A DNA stretch of 64,000 nucleotides from Forficula auricularia (Eukaryota; Arthropoda; Insecta; Dermaptera; Forficulidae), in the NCBI GenBank assembly GCA_024734495.1, contig JALMQS010000905.1, positions 62,001 through 126,000 on the forward strand, in the 5' to 3' direction. A model generated the notes under the pieces. It had not been told where the DNA came from. It saw only the letters and a list, made by a program, of their open reading frames with translations, and did no database searches. The position numbers and the translations under genes were made by a program. Positions 43,392 through 53,001 of this stretch are shown one piece after another (the first letter of the stretch is position 1; each line of letters starts with the position of its first letter).

Positions 43392-43794
43392 CTACAACAA
43401 TTTCTTCCCGGTCTTTTATTCAAGGCTTCCTTCCATCCACCCTCTTTCTTTTCTTTTTCTTTCCCATTGACTACTACTCGTATTTTTCTCTCTTGGCTTC
43501 CATTTCAAAATAATAAATAAATAAATAGTACGCACATTTATTTATTCTTTTTTTTGAATAAAATCAATTTCAATGGTTAACTCTGTCTGAATGCACATAT
43601 ACACTCTCTCGGAGGCGATCATTAAGAAACACTTTATCAAAGAAAAAAAAACTTTGCTTTGGCTTATTCTTCGTCTTGAGATATCATTTGTCTCTGTTGA
43701 ATTGTTGAATATACCATATATATGTGTACTAATACTATATGACTCTACTATTAAGTAAAGTACTGTATTATTCATATTTTGGGCCCATTAGTAA
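42986..43794. other. GC-richer island with long (CAA)n
   Basis: 43060-43080 (GT)n, CAACGCGCCCTCTCGGCCGG near 43130, then a 45-bp CAA run at 43356-43400, then pyrimidine-rich DNA. A poly-Gln frame over 43275-43520 comes from the CAA run and is not accepted as a gene. Possible regulatory island. Confidence 0.4.
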
Positions 43795-44100
43795 TTAATC
43801 ATATCTTCTTTTAAATAAGGAATTTTTCTATTGTAATATGGTAAATATTTTACTAATAATTGATTGATTGTTTAGTTTACATTTTATTGATTATTATTAT
43901 TATTTTAATTGTTGTTCTCTTGTTTATTTATCTTGTTTATATTGCCGAAGTAACAATGGTCTGGTTTAAAATTTAAATTAATTAATTTCATTTTATATAA
44001 ATTTAATTAGAGGTTTAATCAAAATTCAATTTCTTGATTGATTAAAAAAAGAAAAAAAAATTTGCTTTTAGATTAAAAAATAATGGTTATATTTTTACTT
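43795..44100 (-). repeat. Single reversed copy of the ~230-bp repeat
   Basis: GTAACAATGGTCTGGTTTAA and ATTGTTGTTCTCTTGTTTAT are reverse complements of the unit at 23262-23955. Confidence 0.82.
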
Positions 44101-44681
44101 TAGCCCCCCCCCCCCCCTGGACACCCACCCCATACCACACCCGCGCTATGACCCCTAGACTTCCACCCCCGAACCCTCCACTCCACCAACCCTGGACCCA
44201 GTTTTTGCATTTCTAGCTCTCTAGAGGCCCACAGATTATTTAGGTATACAAAATTTGGTTGAGTTTGCTCCAAGGGCAAGAATTTGCATTTTTTCACCCT
44301 CCCCCTTTTTGGGTGGTTTTTTGGAGGAATTTTTTAAACAAAAGTTGTCAGAAATCACATCCCTAGAACTTTTCTCAATAAAAATTTTTCCGTAGAGTTA
44401 ATAGTTTAGGAGTTATTTGATAATTTCCATTATTGCGCCCCCCCCAAACCCCCTTTTGGGGTCAAAATATCAAAAAGTTATATAGCTATAAACGTAAGTT
44501 AGAAGTCATCTGATGCAAATATGAAATTTCATAATAATCCCTTCAGCCGTTTTTACATGAATCGTGAGCAACTTTTCGCGGAAACATACAGACAGGAATT
44601 TTGTTGAGGGTGTTTTCGTTTGTAATTTTGATTGAAACGTGTGCAACCAAAATTTGGCATCATTTGGAGCAATGTAGAGAC
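44101..44681. other. Worn TA-MITE-like and unclassified repeat
   Basis: A C run at 44103-44117 and ATACAAAATTTGGTTGAGTTT near 44248 match internal parts of the MITE at 20385. 44340-44670 (CCGTTTTTACATGAATCGTG, ACAGACAGGAATTTTGTTGA) resembles the 3' part of a dispersed insect repeat. A proline-rich minus-strand frame is spurious. Confidence 0.4.
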
Positions 44682-44994
44682 CTTAAACCATTAAATATAT
44701 AGACACGCCCTGCTGTCGATTTGGTGAGGCCAAAATCAACTAGAGAATGTGACGTCATCTGTAGGTAGGAACGCCCAGAAATAGCATGGCCACTATAGGA
44801 ATTATTATATATTGAGATAAATCTATCGTAATTTGGATTATTTATTTTGAATTCCAATAATCGCAAATTAATATTATATTAATATTACCAAAATATTTAT
44901 GCGAGAACGTGACGTCATCTGTAGGCGATGTTGGCCTCACTTCACTCTGGGTAGAGAGTAGCAGAGGGCGTGTCTATATATTCCATGGTCTAAG
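44682..44994. mobile_element. MITE, 313 bp, 8-bp target duplication, two consensus CRE sites
   Basis: Ends CTTAAACCATTAAATATATA and its inverted partner TATATATTCCATGGTCTAAG continue through GACACGCCCT, a ~30-bp inverted repeat. GTAGAGAC (44674-44681) and CTAGAGAC (44995-45002) are a near-perfect 8-bp duplication, consistent with a hAT-like origin. Inside, GTGACGTCATCTGTAGG occurs twice in the same direction (44749, 44910), each with the palindromic CREB/ATF site TGACGTCA. No transposase. Confidence 0.8.
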
Positions 44995-45043
44995 CTAGAG
45001 ACAAAACCTTAATTTTAATTATATATATAGATAATAAAGATTT

Positions 45044-45165
45044 CGCTTACTTTTGGATCTCCTTGTAGTAGTTCTGTGTAGTGCATTTGTGGTTTGTTGT
45101 GTGAGCTGCAGATTGCGTGAGCGGATGGCGGATAGGAAGGAGGTTGTCTGAATTCCACCCCTTCA
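45044..45165 (-). CDS. Candidate internal exon, unknown product
   Basis: Minus strand reads IRVSEGVEFRQPPSYPPSAH followed by AICSSHNKPQMHYTELLQGDPK, ending at a good donor-like CCAAAA|GTAAGC in phase 0. The acceptor would be TTTCCATTGGAG, with a modest pyrimidine tract. It lies 115 bp beyond the stop of the 45280-45517 candidate on the same strand. If that exon used the internal donor GCAGCAG|GTGTCC (phase 0), the two would join in frame. The next base pairs downstream hold a MITE, as expected for intron. I recognise no family. Confidence 0.35.
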
Positions 45166-45279
45166 GAGACGCGTATCTCCAATGGAAACGGGTTTTTTTT
45201 TGTAAGGGGGGCGGGGGGGGGTGGATATCTTTGGCTTGAGGACACGAAATGTAACTCAAGAACGATTTAATAAAACGTT

Positions 45280-45517
45280 TCATTTGTCTGCCAAGAATTT
45301 CAGATTCGGATGGCGTTTATTGAATGAACTGCTGGGGGAGGAAATTCCGGAACTGTAGTTGCTATTCCCGTCGTGACAGGAAACGGACACCTGCTGCTTT
45401 CGCCGGCCCCTAATGGGCGAACAGCCAGGCCGGATCAAACTATTAGCGCTGGATATTTCTGTCCAGGAGAGATCGTTGAGCGACTCCAGAGAACCCGACC
45501 GACCTATATAGGCCAAC
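45280..45517 (-). CDS. Candidate terminal coding exon of a host gene
   Basis: The minus strand shows a strong acceptor CCATTTTTATTTTCAG| then a frame LAYIGRSGSLESLNDLSWTE continuing through SPIRGRRKQQ and GNSNYSSGISSPSSSFNKRH to NLKFLADK and TGA at 45280. Composition (Ser/Asn-rich, no simple repeats) is typical of a disordered C-terminal tail, and the region is GC-richer than its surroundings. No domain or family is recognised. The frame is open a further ~90 bp upstream of the acceptor, so exon limits are uncertain. Possibilities are a last exon ending here, or a shorter exon spliced to 45165-45044. Either implies a minus-strand gene with introns full of repeats. Confidence 0.45.
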
Positions 45518-45667
45518 CTGAAAATAAAAATGGACCAATTAATGCAATCAACATCCGATCTTTCTCGACAAAAAGGAAATCGCCCCCTCCACTTTGAAAT
45601 ATATCATGTTTTCTTAGATCTATCGATCTTGTCATCTATTAGGTCCGATGGAATGGATTATTTATAA
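45518..45667. other. Flank of the exon candidate
   Basis: TTAGGTCCGATGGAATGGAT near 45640 matches in reverse the 3' flank of the SINE at 46416-46758 (ATTCATTCCATCGGATTTAA), extending the inverted pair beyond the SINEs. Confidence 0.45.
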
Positions 45668-45845
45668 TTATATATCAGAATTGGTTGTTTTTTGAACCCA
45701 AGTGCCAGTAACAGCAATCCGGGCCATTTGGCTACCCTATAAGGTGCGGAAACGAGTTAAATATTTCACTTAAAGATTTAAATCTTCATTTGTAAAATTT
45801 CGCGATCTAGTGATTTTAAATTTAAACACATAGCCATGCTATAAT
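45668..45845 (-). mobile_element. tRNA-derived SINE (family S1), minus strand
   Basis: On the minus strand: ATGGCTATGTGTTTAAATTT leader, ACAAATGAAGATTTAAATCT, A box AGGGTAGCCAAATGGCCCGG, CTGGCACTTGGGTTCAAA (B box damaged), and a tail CAACCAATTCTGATATAT. It forms an inverted pair with 46416-46758. Confidence 0.78.
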
Positions 45846-46415
45846 AATTATTAAAAGTAATAATCCATTCTATCACGGATCTAGAAGTTGACAAACTTTT
45901 CTTGAATTTTAATTTGATTTTCAATAATTAAATTTAAAAATAATTGATTAATTATTATTATTTATAATTAAATAAACTAATCTATTGTTGGTAATAATTA
46001 ATTGATATTGAATTTAATTTAATTAAAATAATTATTGTCCAATTAGAAATAGCCATACCTACCATATACGTAGTTAAAAAAACAAAAAGATTTTGAATGT
46101 TTCGAATGTCTTGGAAATTCGAAAGGCAATGATAGAAAGTATTTTCTCAAATTGAATATAAATGTCCGATAAAAGTAAATTTCTATATGGATTTATTAAC
46201 AATTGAATTTAATCAACAATTATGATAGGTAATAATAATAATTGACTTCAATAAAAACCAATATATTCGAATTTTGTTTTGATTTTGTGATTGTTATTGT
46301 TATTATTTGTTTATTAACTGCAATAATGTTTCGAATTTCAAAATTGAAGATTCGAAAGACCATATCAGTTTTGTTTTTCTAAATTTGTATTAGAAAAAAA
46401 TTAAGTAATAAAATT
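45846..46415. other. AT-rich spacer of the inverted SINE pair
   Basis: No feature except loosely repeated TTCGAA(T/A)TTT phrases. Confidence 0.4.
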
Positions 46416-46758
46416 ACATGGCTATGTATTTAAATTTAAAACCACTAGACAGTGAAATTTCACAAATGAAGATTTAAATCTTCGTGTGAAATATTTAACG
46501 TGTTTACATATGTCCGAGGGGTGAACCGCGACTTAATATGCTGTACACCTACTTCCACTTGTACTTCCAAATATTTCCATGTACTTCCAAAAAACTTCCA
46601 AAGAGGTGTACACCTACTTCCAATCGCGGATCACCCCCTCTCATATGTCAGAGGGGTTCGCACCTGACAGAGTAGCCAAATGGCCCGGATTGCTGTTACT
46701 GGCACTCATGTTTGATTCCCGAGGGGGTGAAAAAACAACCCTTCTGACATATAATTAA
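46416..46758 (+). mobile_element. tRNA-derived SINE (family S1), interrupted by a MITE
   Basis: Leader ATGGCTATGTATTTAAATTT, ACAAATGAAGATTTAAATCT, then the MITE 46515-46641, then A box AGAGTAGCCAAATGGCCCGG, B-box-like GTTTGATTCCCG and tail CAACCCTTCTGACATAT. It is the best full-length guide for the family. Confidence 0.8.
46515..46641. mobile_element. hAT-like MITE (GAGGGGTGAACCGCGA family), copy 2, 127 bp
   Basis: Inverted ends GAGGGGTGAACCGCGA and TCGCGGATCACCCCCTC. A perfect 8-bp duplication CATATGTC lies at 46507-46514 and 46642-46649, inside a SINE, so it is younger than the SINE. Confidence 0.88.
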
Positions 46759-47212
46759 AATTAATTCATTCCATCGGATTTAATAGATGACACTCTCTTA
46801 TGATTTTCTAAGAATATTTAAATCAATTTCTATGGTCAAAAGCTACCCTTAGTAAAATATTTCTCATTAATGTGGGAACTGAACTCTTCACTATTCCCTG
46901 CATCTGGGTTCCGTGTTGCTTGTTGCGTTTTGTGTCTAGGGGTTTTATCAAATAAAAGATTCACTTAAGATAAAATATTTATTAACAAGTATAATATTCT
47001 ATATACAGGTGAATGACAACTTTCATTAGAAGGGCGTTAATTATAAAGGCGTAATAGTATTATCGTAATCGTTAAGAGAGTTCGTAAAGGGGTTGAATCT
47101 ATCGTGTATCGTTGAATCTGTTGGTATGACTGTTCTGATCGCAAGGCAGTTTACCAGTCCGTTTGCTAGTGTCGCTAGCAAGTGCAGCTAGAGTTCTCGT
47201 CGACGTCGTATT
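46759..47212. other. Unclassified, LTR-like moderately GC-rich segment
   Basis: 46870-47212 (GTGGGAACTGAACTC ... GTCGCTAGCAAGTGCAGC ... CTCGTCGACGTCG) is non-repetitive here and could be a solo LTR or single-copy DNA; no TG...CA ends or duplication found. Confidence 0.3.
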
Positions 47213-47575
47213 ATAAACAATTAATTGTTGTGACGTAACTTATCATATTAAATAAGAATTTCTTGTATATGGTATATATATATATGTATATATGTAATTC
47301 TTCTTGTTCTCAATGTATTAATAAAAGTTTGCTTTAATCTCACATCAGAAGCAAATTAACAAACTCTTCACGCAATAATGGATTACTTTTCATTATTGAG
47401 AATTTTTAAAAGTAAACAAATAAAAATAATATATTGGGGATATATATATAATTATATACAGCTATATCCCCAATATATTATTTTTATTTGTTTACTTTTT
47501 AAAATTTTCAATAATGCATAGTAATCCATTATTGCGTGAAGAGTTTGTTAAATTGCTTCTGATGTGGGAGAAAAA
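47213..47575. mobile_element. Fold-back MITE, copy 2
   Basis: Near-identical to 42610-42985 including left flank TTATAAACAATTAATTGTTG. Truncated on the right at GATGTGGGA. Confidence 0.85.
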
Positions 47576-47934
47576 TATCATGTGACAAATATTATCATTT
47601 ACGGGTGGAATTGAAAAAGGCACGTAGTGGGATTTTACCATATTTATGACTCACTTACTCAATTTCAGAGAATGGTCCTTGAGTGCTGTAAAGATTGAAA
47701 AGACCTTTGCAAGGGTTCGTTTGTCGGCTGAAAGGGCTGTCAGTTGACCAACACATCTGTGTTGAAGATGACCGTAATTAAAAAATTCTATAATAATATT
47801 TCAACCCTGCATTAATGAATGGTTTCAAGACGATTCTAGAACAATTTTAATTCACCAATTATAAATATGGTATGAATTAATTTTTCTGATCAAACCTAGT
47901 TAAAATTAATATTTAAAATATTTTAAAAAAATTT
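47576..47934. other. Unclassified interval
   Basis: 47580-47780 is non-repetitive (GGCACGTAGTGGGATTTTAC, GGTTCGTTTGTCGGCTGAAA) without a convincing frame; then AT-rich. Confidence 0.3.
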
Positions 47935-48400
47935 TAAAATAATTTTTATAAAAAAAAAATAAAACCGACTTCAAAAAAATTAAATTCAATAAATATAAAA
48001 TAATAATAATTTAAAAATCAAATAAAATACACTAAAAAGTCTAAAATAATTATCTAATTTAGTTATAACTAAACGACGAAATATTAACATGAAATCACTT
48101 TTTGAAGTCGGTGCCAAACAAACTATATAAGCGAGCGTACCCGCCAAACAAAGGTACTAAGTAAGATCCGTCGAGTGCGATTCATAAAATGTATATATTT
48201 GGCACCGACTTTAAAAAGTAATTTCATGTTAATATTTTCTTGTTTAGTTGGAACTAAATTAGATAATTATTTTAAACCTTTTAGTGTATTTTATTTTATT
48301 TTTGAGTTATTATTATTTTATATTTATTGAATTTAATTTTTTTGAAGTCGGTTTTATTTTTTTTTTTTATAAAAATTATTTTTATTTTTCTCTTTTTAGT
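47935..48400. mobile_element. Long fold-back MITE (AAAACCGACTTC family)
   Basis: Arms of ~195 bp: ATAAAACCGACTTCAAAAAA ... AACATGAAATCACTTTTTGA at the left, inverse at the right. The ~65-bp centre has a second inverted pair GTGCCAAA / TTTGGCAC. The outer motif recurs singly at 48905-48916 (TTTTTTGAAGTCGGTT). Confidence 0.85.
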
Positions 48401-48920
48401 GATGTTATTAATAGTGACTTAAGATAATACCTTGAATGCGTCTCGTAAGAGAAAGCGTAGGGCGAATGAATCAGAAAATGATAATAAAATTCAATTCATA
48501 AATATAGAAATTCTTTCGAAACATTTGCGGGTTTTAAATGAATGTTTTAAGATTTTTTTTTATAAAATAATTTATTTATTATAATTTTAATTATTTGATC
48601 ATAAGAATTGGAGATTTACGTTAATTCGTCATTGAACATATCATCAGAACTTGACTAAATTAATATGGGATTACCCATAAGGTACCCTCTTTCCAATATA
48701 AAAAGAATCCATAAACAAAGAATTTATGCCTGAACATACTAATCAAAAAAGGTAGAATACCAATGAAAAAAAAACGGGACCAACCGGAAACTAGACTGAA
48801 CCCAATGCAAAAAAAAAATCATCGAAATCGGTTCATAATTGGCGAAGAAATGAGGTAACATAGATACAAAAAAATTCAGTCGAATTGATAACCTCCTCCT
48901 TTTTTGAAGTCGGTTAAAAA
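48401..48920. repeat. Dispersed repeat ending GAAGTCGGTTAA
   Basis: 48820-48916 (ATCGAAATCGGTTCATAATT ... AACCTCCTCCTTTTTTGAAG) is of a type very common in insect genomes at element ends. Left boundary unclear. No coding content. Confidence 0.55.
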
Positions 48921-49559
48921 GCAGTCCACATATAATATATGGCCCAGAGGTAGCCCCCCCCCCCCCGCCTTTTTTATTTTGTCAATATTCCGGCAAATGT
49001 TAATTCCTGAAACGAGAGAAACGTTCCCACCCTCAGTTTGAATGGGTTCTCGTATTCCTTTATCTCTTCTTAACAATTATATATCATTTCATCAATGTTT
49101 GTATCTCCGTCGTCAGAGAAGATAATAATAATAATAATAATATTATTATTAATAATAATGTAAGCCTATTTTGCTGAATCTATTCAAGGGTGGCGGTGGC
49201 AGGGGTGGTGGTATCTTAAGAGGGTTAACAGAGGTGGTTTCCTTTGAGATAGCTCCGGCATTCAACCCCACCGCCCCGCACCCCCATTTTGATGTTCTCT
49301 ACTCTCCTTGTGTCGACTCATTATACCCTGTTTGCATTTAATGCCCTTTCTCTCTCCATCCGCCCTGTATATGTCTTGCTATTGAAATGACGCCCACTAT
49401 GGTATATTCCACGAGAGAGGATAATTCCGCCTCAATTGTAAACATTAATTTCATGCATTGCCACAATATTCTCTATTCTATACTACTACTACTACTACTA
49501 TCCAATCTACTTACTATACATCACAATTATTTATATATATATAATTTCGTTTATTCTTC
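48921..49559. other. Single-copy island
   Basis: C run at 48955-48966; (AAT)n at 49122-49160; 49170-49440 GC-richer (GGGTGGCGGTGGCAGGGGTG, TTCAACCCCACCGCCCCGC) without domains; (CTA)n at 49482-49500. Candidate regulatory DNA before the LTR. Confidence 0.35.
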
Positions 49560-49877
49560 AGGTAAATAAAATTCGAGTTTCATCTATAAAGAGAATTTAT
49601 TAGTTATTTATGACATTATATTACATTATATACAATTTTACCTATAAAGAGAAATCGAAATTTTAGGTCCTTTATCTCTTGTAGTAATTTAGATATTATT
49701 TAGATTCAATATACTAATTTAGATATAATAAATAAATTAACAATATAAACAATTATAATAATATATTTATCATTCATCTTGTATTGTCAAACTGTTGTCT
49801 TCCTATTGGTCGGCGTTGTGGCAGGGGATTTCAATCTGTTGTTGTGGCTGCGTTGTGGCGCGGATTTCAATCTTACA
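49560..49877 (-). mobile_element. 3' LTR of the Ty3/gypsy element (inner end clear)
   Basis: On the minus strand a purine tract GGAGGCGGGGGGA is followed by TGTAAGATTGAAATCCGC, the expected polypurine tract and LTR start. The coding frame stops within the first LTR bases. The outer end (near 49560) is a guess because no target duplication or partner LTR is in the window. Confidence 0.55.
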
Positions 49878-50559
49878 TCCCCCCGCCTCCCAAGTCTCGA
49901 ACTCCGTTCGGGTGAAAGGGTATCAATTTTTTTATGTGAAATAAAGTAAAGTTTTTTCCTCTCTTTGTGTAGTTAATTTTATAAATTGAGTTCGAAATCT
50001 GTTCTATTACTCGAAATGGCCCTTTTCTGATTTTATCTAATTTTTTTCTATTTATCTTGTTTCCAGATTCTATATATATTCTAAATCATTTTTCTTGAAT
50101 TTGTAGTCTCTTCTATTTTTATTCAATCTTTCTTCTGATTTTTTAAAACTGCTTATTGTGTTTTGTAACGCTTCTTTTCTGTCTTCTTCCAAATTACGCT
50201 CTAGCTCGAGGTTTTCTGGGATAATCCTTGAATCTTCGCCGAATAGTAGGTATTTTGGGGAAAATTTTGTTATGCTATGTGTTGTTCTGTTGTATTCATC
50301 AACACATTCGGCTGCCCAAGCAGTTCAGGCTCTTTTTACTCCGTTATTTGCTTTACATCTCATTCTATTGGATAACGTCTGATTTACCCGTTCATTTAAT
50401 CCATTCGATTCTGGACAATCGGTGCAAGTAAAGATTATGTCTATATTTTTCTTTTTTAAATACTCTTTTAACTCCTTGGAATTTATTCCTGCATACTGGT
50501 CCCCTATGATAGTTTTTATTGTGTTTTTGTTTGTGATAGGATTGTGATGTGATACATTG
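49878..50559 (-). pseudogene. Ty3/gypsy-type integrase, C-terminal half, broken
   Basis: Minus-strand reading from the mariner junction: IKTIIGDQYAGINSKELKEY (core around the second catalytic Asp), then TDCPESNGLNERVNQTLSNR (catalytic Glu region), an in-frame stop (TGA) near 50324, then AAECVDEYNRTTHSITKFSP and, after further damage near 50075, KGPFRVIEQISNSIYKINYT (GPY/F module), ending near the LTR. The upstream part is cut by a mariner insertion. Family placement rests on the GPY/F module and the integrase order. Inactive. Confidence 0.8.
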
Positions 50560-50561
50560 TA

Positions 50562-51815
50562 CAACTTTGCTTCCGCCGTTTTTTCCGAAATTCGAGGCTT
50601 TATTGTAAAAAACTGGTTATACATTTATGATTCATAGTATTGTCCATCACTGGCCACTACTTTCTCCCATCTTTCGGGCAGCGTACAAATCTCGCGTTGA
50701 AAAAACTGGTCATCTTTTGAAGCGATCCACGAATCGATCCAATTTTTCACTTCTTCATAAGACCGGAAGTGCTGGTCAGCCAGGCCGTGTGCCATTGATT
50801 GAAACAAGTGATAGTCCGAGGGAGCAACGTCTGGAGAATACGGCGGGTGGGGTAGAACTTCCCATTTCAACGTTTCCAAGTATGTCTTGACCACTTTCGC
50901 AACATGGGGTCGAGCATTGTGATGCTGTAAAATCACTTTATCATGTCTCTAGTTGTATTGCGGCCGTTTGTCTTTCAATGCTCGGCTCAAATGCATTAAT
51001 TGCGTTCGATAACGATCGCCTGTGATTGTTTCAGTCGGTTTTAACAACTCATAATACACTACGCCGAGTTGGTCCCACCAAATACTGAGCATGACCTTGG
51101 AACCGTGAATATTCGGTTTGGCCGTCGACTAAAAGCATGGCCGGGATATCCCCATGATTTTCTGCTTTTGGAATTATCGTAATGAACCCATTTTTCGTCC
51201 CCAGTCACAATACGATTCAGAAATCCCTTCCGTCTTTGCCTTGCAAGCAGCTGTTCACAAGCAAACAAACGCCGTTCAACATCTCGTACGGCACCCAATT
51301 TCCTTGTTTCTGAATCATTCCCATTACTTTTAGGCGTTTTGAAATGGCTTGTTGCGTCACTCCCAATGATCCTGCCAATTCTTGTTGCGTTTGACACGAG
51401 TCTTGATCACGTAATGCCTCCAATTCTGCATCTTTGAAAACCTTCTCTCTTCCACCGCCATGCTGGTCTTCGACGTCAAAATCACCGTTCTTGAAGCGTT
51501 GAAACCACTCTCGGCACGTTCTTTCACTAATAGCGGCCTCACCATAGGTATTTGAGAGCATTCGATGAGCCTCAGCCGCAGATTTCTTCATATTAAAGCA
51601 GAAAATTAAAACCTCCCGCAAATGACGAGAATTTGGCTCGTAAGCTGACATGTTTAATCGAGAATAACTTTATGATGCAGACACAAATCGACTAATATTT
51701 CGATGGGGTTGTGTTTACAAATTCCTAAGCTTATTGTATGACATCTACGATCTATTTATTTCGACTACCACTTACCGCTACAGCCATCTATTGCGAAACG
51801 GCGGAAGCAAAGTTG
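50562..51815 (-). mobile_element. mariner element, 1,254 bp, TA target site
   Basis: Perfect inverted ends CAACTTTGCTTCCGCCGTTT / AAACGGCGGAAGCAAAGTTG are flanked by TA (50560-50561, 51816-51817). The length is typical of full-length mariner. It inserted within the integrase region of the Ty3/gypsy element. Confidence 0.92.
50625..51651 (-). pseudogene. mariner transposase, inactive
   Basis: DD34D transposase in three overlapping frames on the minus strand. N-terminal helix-turn-helix region (MSAYEPNSRHLREVLIFCFN at 51651, then AISERTCREWFQRFKNGDFD and QQELAGSLGVTQQAISKRLK). The middle has IVTGDEKWVHYD with the first catalytic Asp. The C-terminal part has ILQHHNARPH, where HDN is normal, so the second catalytic Asp is His, and YSPDVAPSDYHLF with the third Asp 34 residues later. 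Frameshifts near 51310 and between about 50937 and 51060 also break it. Ends with DGQYYES* as is typical. Confidence 0.9.
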
Positions 51816-51817
51816 TA

Positions 51818-51975
51818 CACCTATTATAATTGAGGATTTAATGGAAGGCAATCCAGGAATAAATAAAAAAGATTATTTCCAATGATAATAGGGGAATTTT
51901 TTCTTTTTATGGCTCTTGTACCGAAGTTTTGTTGCTTTCTTTATTAACCCTTTGAACACTAAATAAACTGCAACG
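51818..51975 (-). pseudogene. Possible upstream remnant of the Ty3/gypsy integrase
   Basis: Minus strand past the mariner reads LRYKSHKKKKFPYYHWK then a stop. It could be retroelement sequence before the integrase core but is out of frame with the other side and too short to be sure. Interval joins the mariner-like relic at 51976. Confidence 0.3.
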
Positions 51976-52039
51976 GATGCCATTATTGAATGATTATGAG
52001 CGAAAAATTTTGTCTGACAAATGATGACCATTTTTACGC

Positions 52040-52255
52040 ACACAAATTTGAAGGCGCTCTCGAAAGTTTGCGTCCACTCTTGCCAAAGTTTCTTCAAGGC
52101 ACTGTGCACCAAATTTTACACAAAGACCTAGGGCTTCAACCATATAAAATTACGATAGTCCATCATTTGAATGAGCGAAATTAACCACAATATCTGACTT
52201 TTTTCCAAACAATGCATGACAACTTTGTAGAAAATGAGGATTTGACCATCATAAT
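52040..52255 (+). pseudogene. Transposase N-terminal fragment (mariner/Tc1-like)
   Basis: GTVHQILHKDLGLQPYKITI then VHHLNERN, a stop, and on through PQYLTFFQTMHDNFVENED. This is the second helix-turn-helix and linker region of a mariner-like transposase. An in-frame stop (TAA) near 52182 and loss of the catalytic SDEAHF part make it dead. Confidence 0.72.
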
Positions 52256-52544
52256 GAGCCTATGAAACTTATCGATAGAGCCTTCGAATTTGTGTTCGTG
52301 AAAATGGCCATCATTTGTCAGACATAATTTTTCGCTCATAAGCATTAAATAAATGGGATAGTTTAGTGATTGTTCTTATAAAAAAAAAAAATATTTTCTT
52401 GATTAATTTTTGAGAATTTTTTATTTATTTATATAACCAAACTTCTTGAGGATACAAATTCTCATTTAAATAGGTGTTGGTTTTATTCTTTTTTGACAAA
52501 AAAAAAAAAAACACATTTTTATCATTTATTTTTCTTTATTTTAT

Positions 52545-52615
52545 TTTATTGTTACCAGGAACGTTTCGACATTTTCAATTATGTCATCATCAGCCTTGGA
52601 ACAATCTAAAGATGG
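52545..52615 (-). ncRNA. Hammerhead-like ribozyme motif (candidate)
   Basis: Minus strand: CTGATGA (52593-52587), stem II GACAT/ATGTC, GAAAC (52567-52563), stem III region GTTCCTG, then GTA as a possible cleavage triplet. ATTGT upstream and ACAAT after the GTA could make stem I across an internal loop. All boxes fit; different family from the 35430 copy. Confidence 0.55.
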
Positions 52616-52731
52616 GGAAAAATTCCCTCACATCGAAATTATTAGAGTATGTAACAGTATTCTTTTGTTTAACAATTATTTGTGTATAAACCTTCAAGGT
52701 TAAAGGCTCTCATAAATCTCTAAATAAATAA

Positions 52732-53001
52732 ATGAGATTTATGAGAGTTTTTCCACAACCATCGTATTCGCCTGATTTAGCTCCTTGTGACTTCTGGTTG
52801 TTCAGCAAACTCAAACGACCGCTCCGGGGAAAGCGTTTTGAGTCAATTGAAGATATTAAACGCGAATCGCTACTCGCATTGAAGGCTATTCCGGAAATTG
52901 GCTTTAACAACTGTTTCGAGGATTGGAAAAAACGTTGGCGCAAGTGTATTGAGGCCGGGGGGGATTACTTTGAGGGGGACGAAATAGATTTGGAAGAATA
53001 A
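52732..53001 (+). pseudogene. Transposase C-terminal fragment (mariner-like)
   Basis: PSYSPDLAPCDFWLFSKLKR contains the third catalytic Asp, followed by FESIEDIKRESLLALKAIPE, FEDWKKRWRKCIEAGGDYFE and a natural stop. The middle with the first two Asp residues is missing. Related to, but clearly distinct from, the mariner at 50562-51815. Confidence 0.82.

Noticed and set aside
43275..43520. Poly-glutamine protein
   Set aside because: The run is a CAA microsatellite in a frame with no domain or splice support.
44100..44297. Gly/Trp-rich minus-strand frame
   Set aside because: Produced by a C run and repeat debris.
46870..47212. Solo LTR
   Set aside because: Composition is suggestive but no TG...CA ends, primer site or target duplication could be found.
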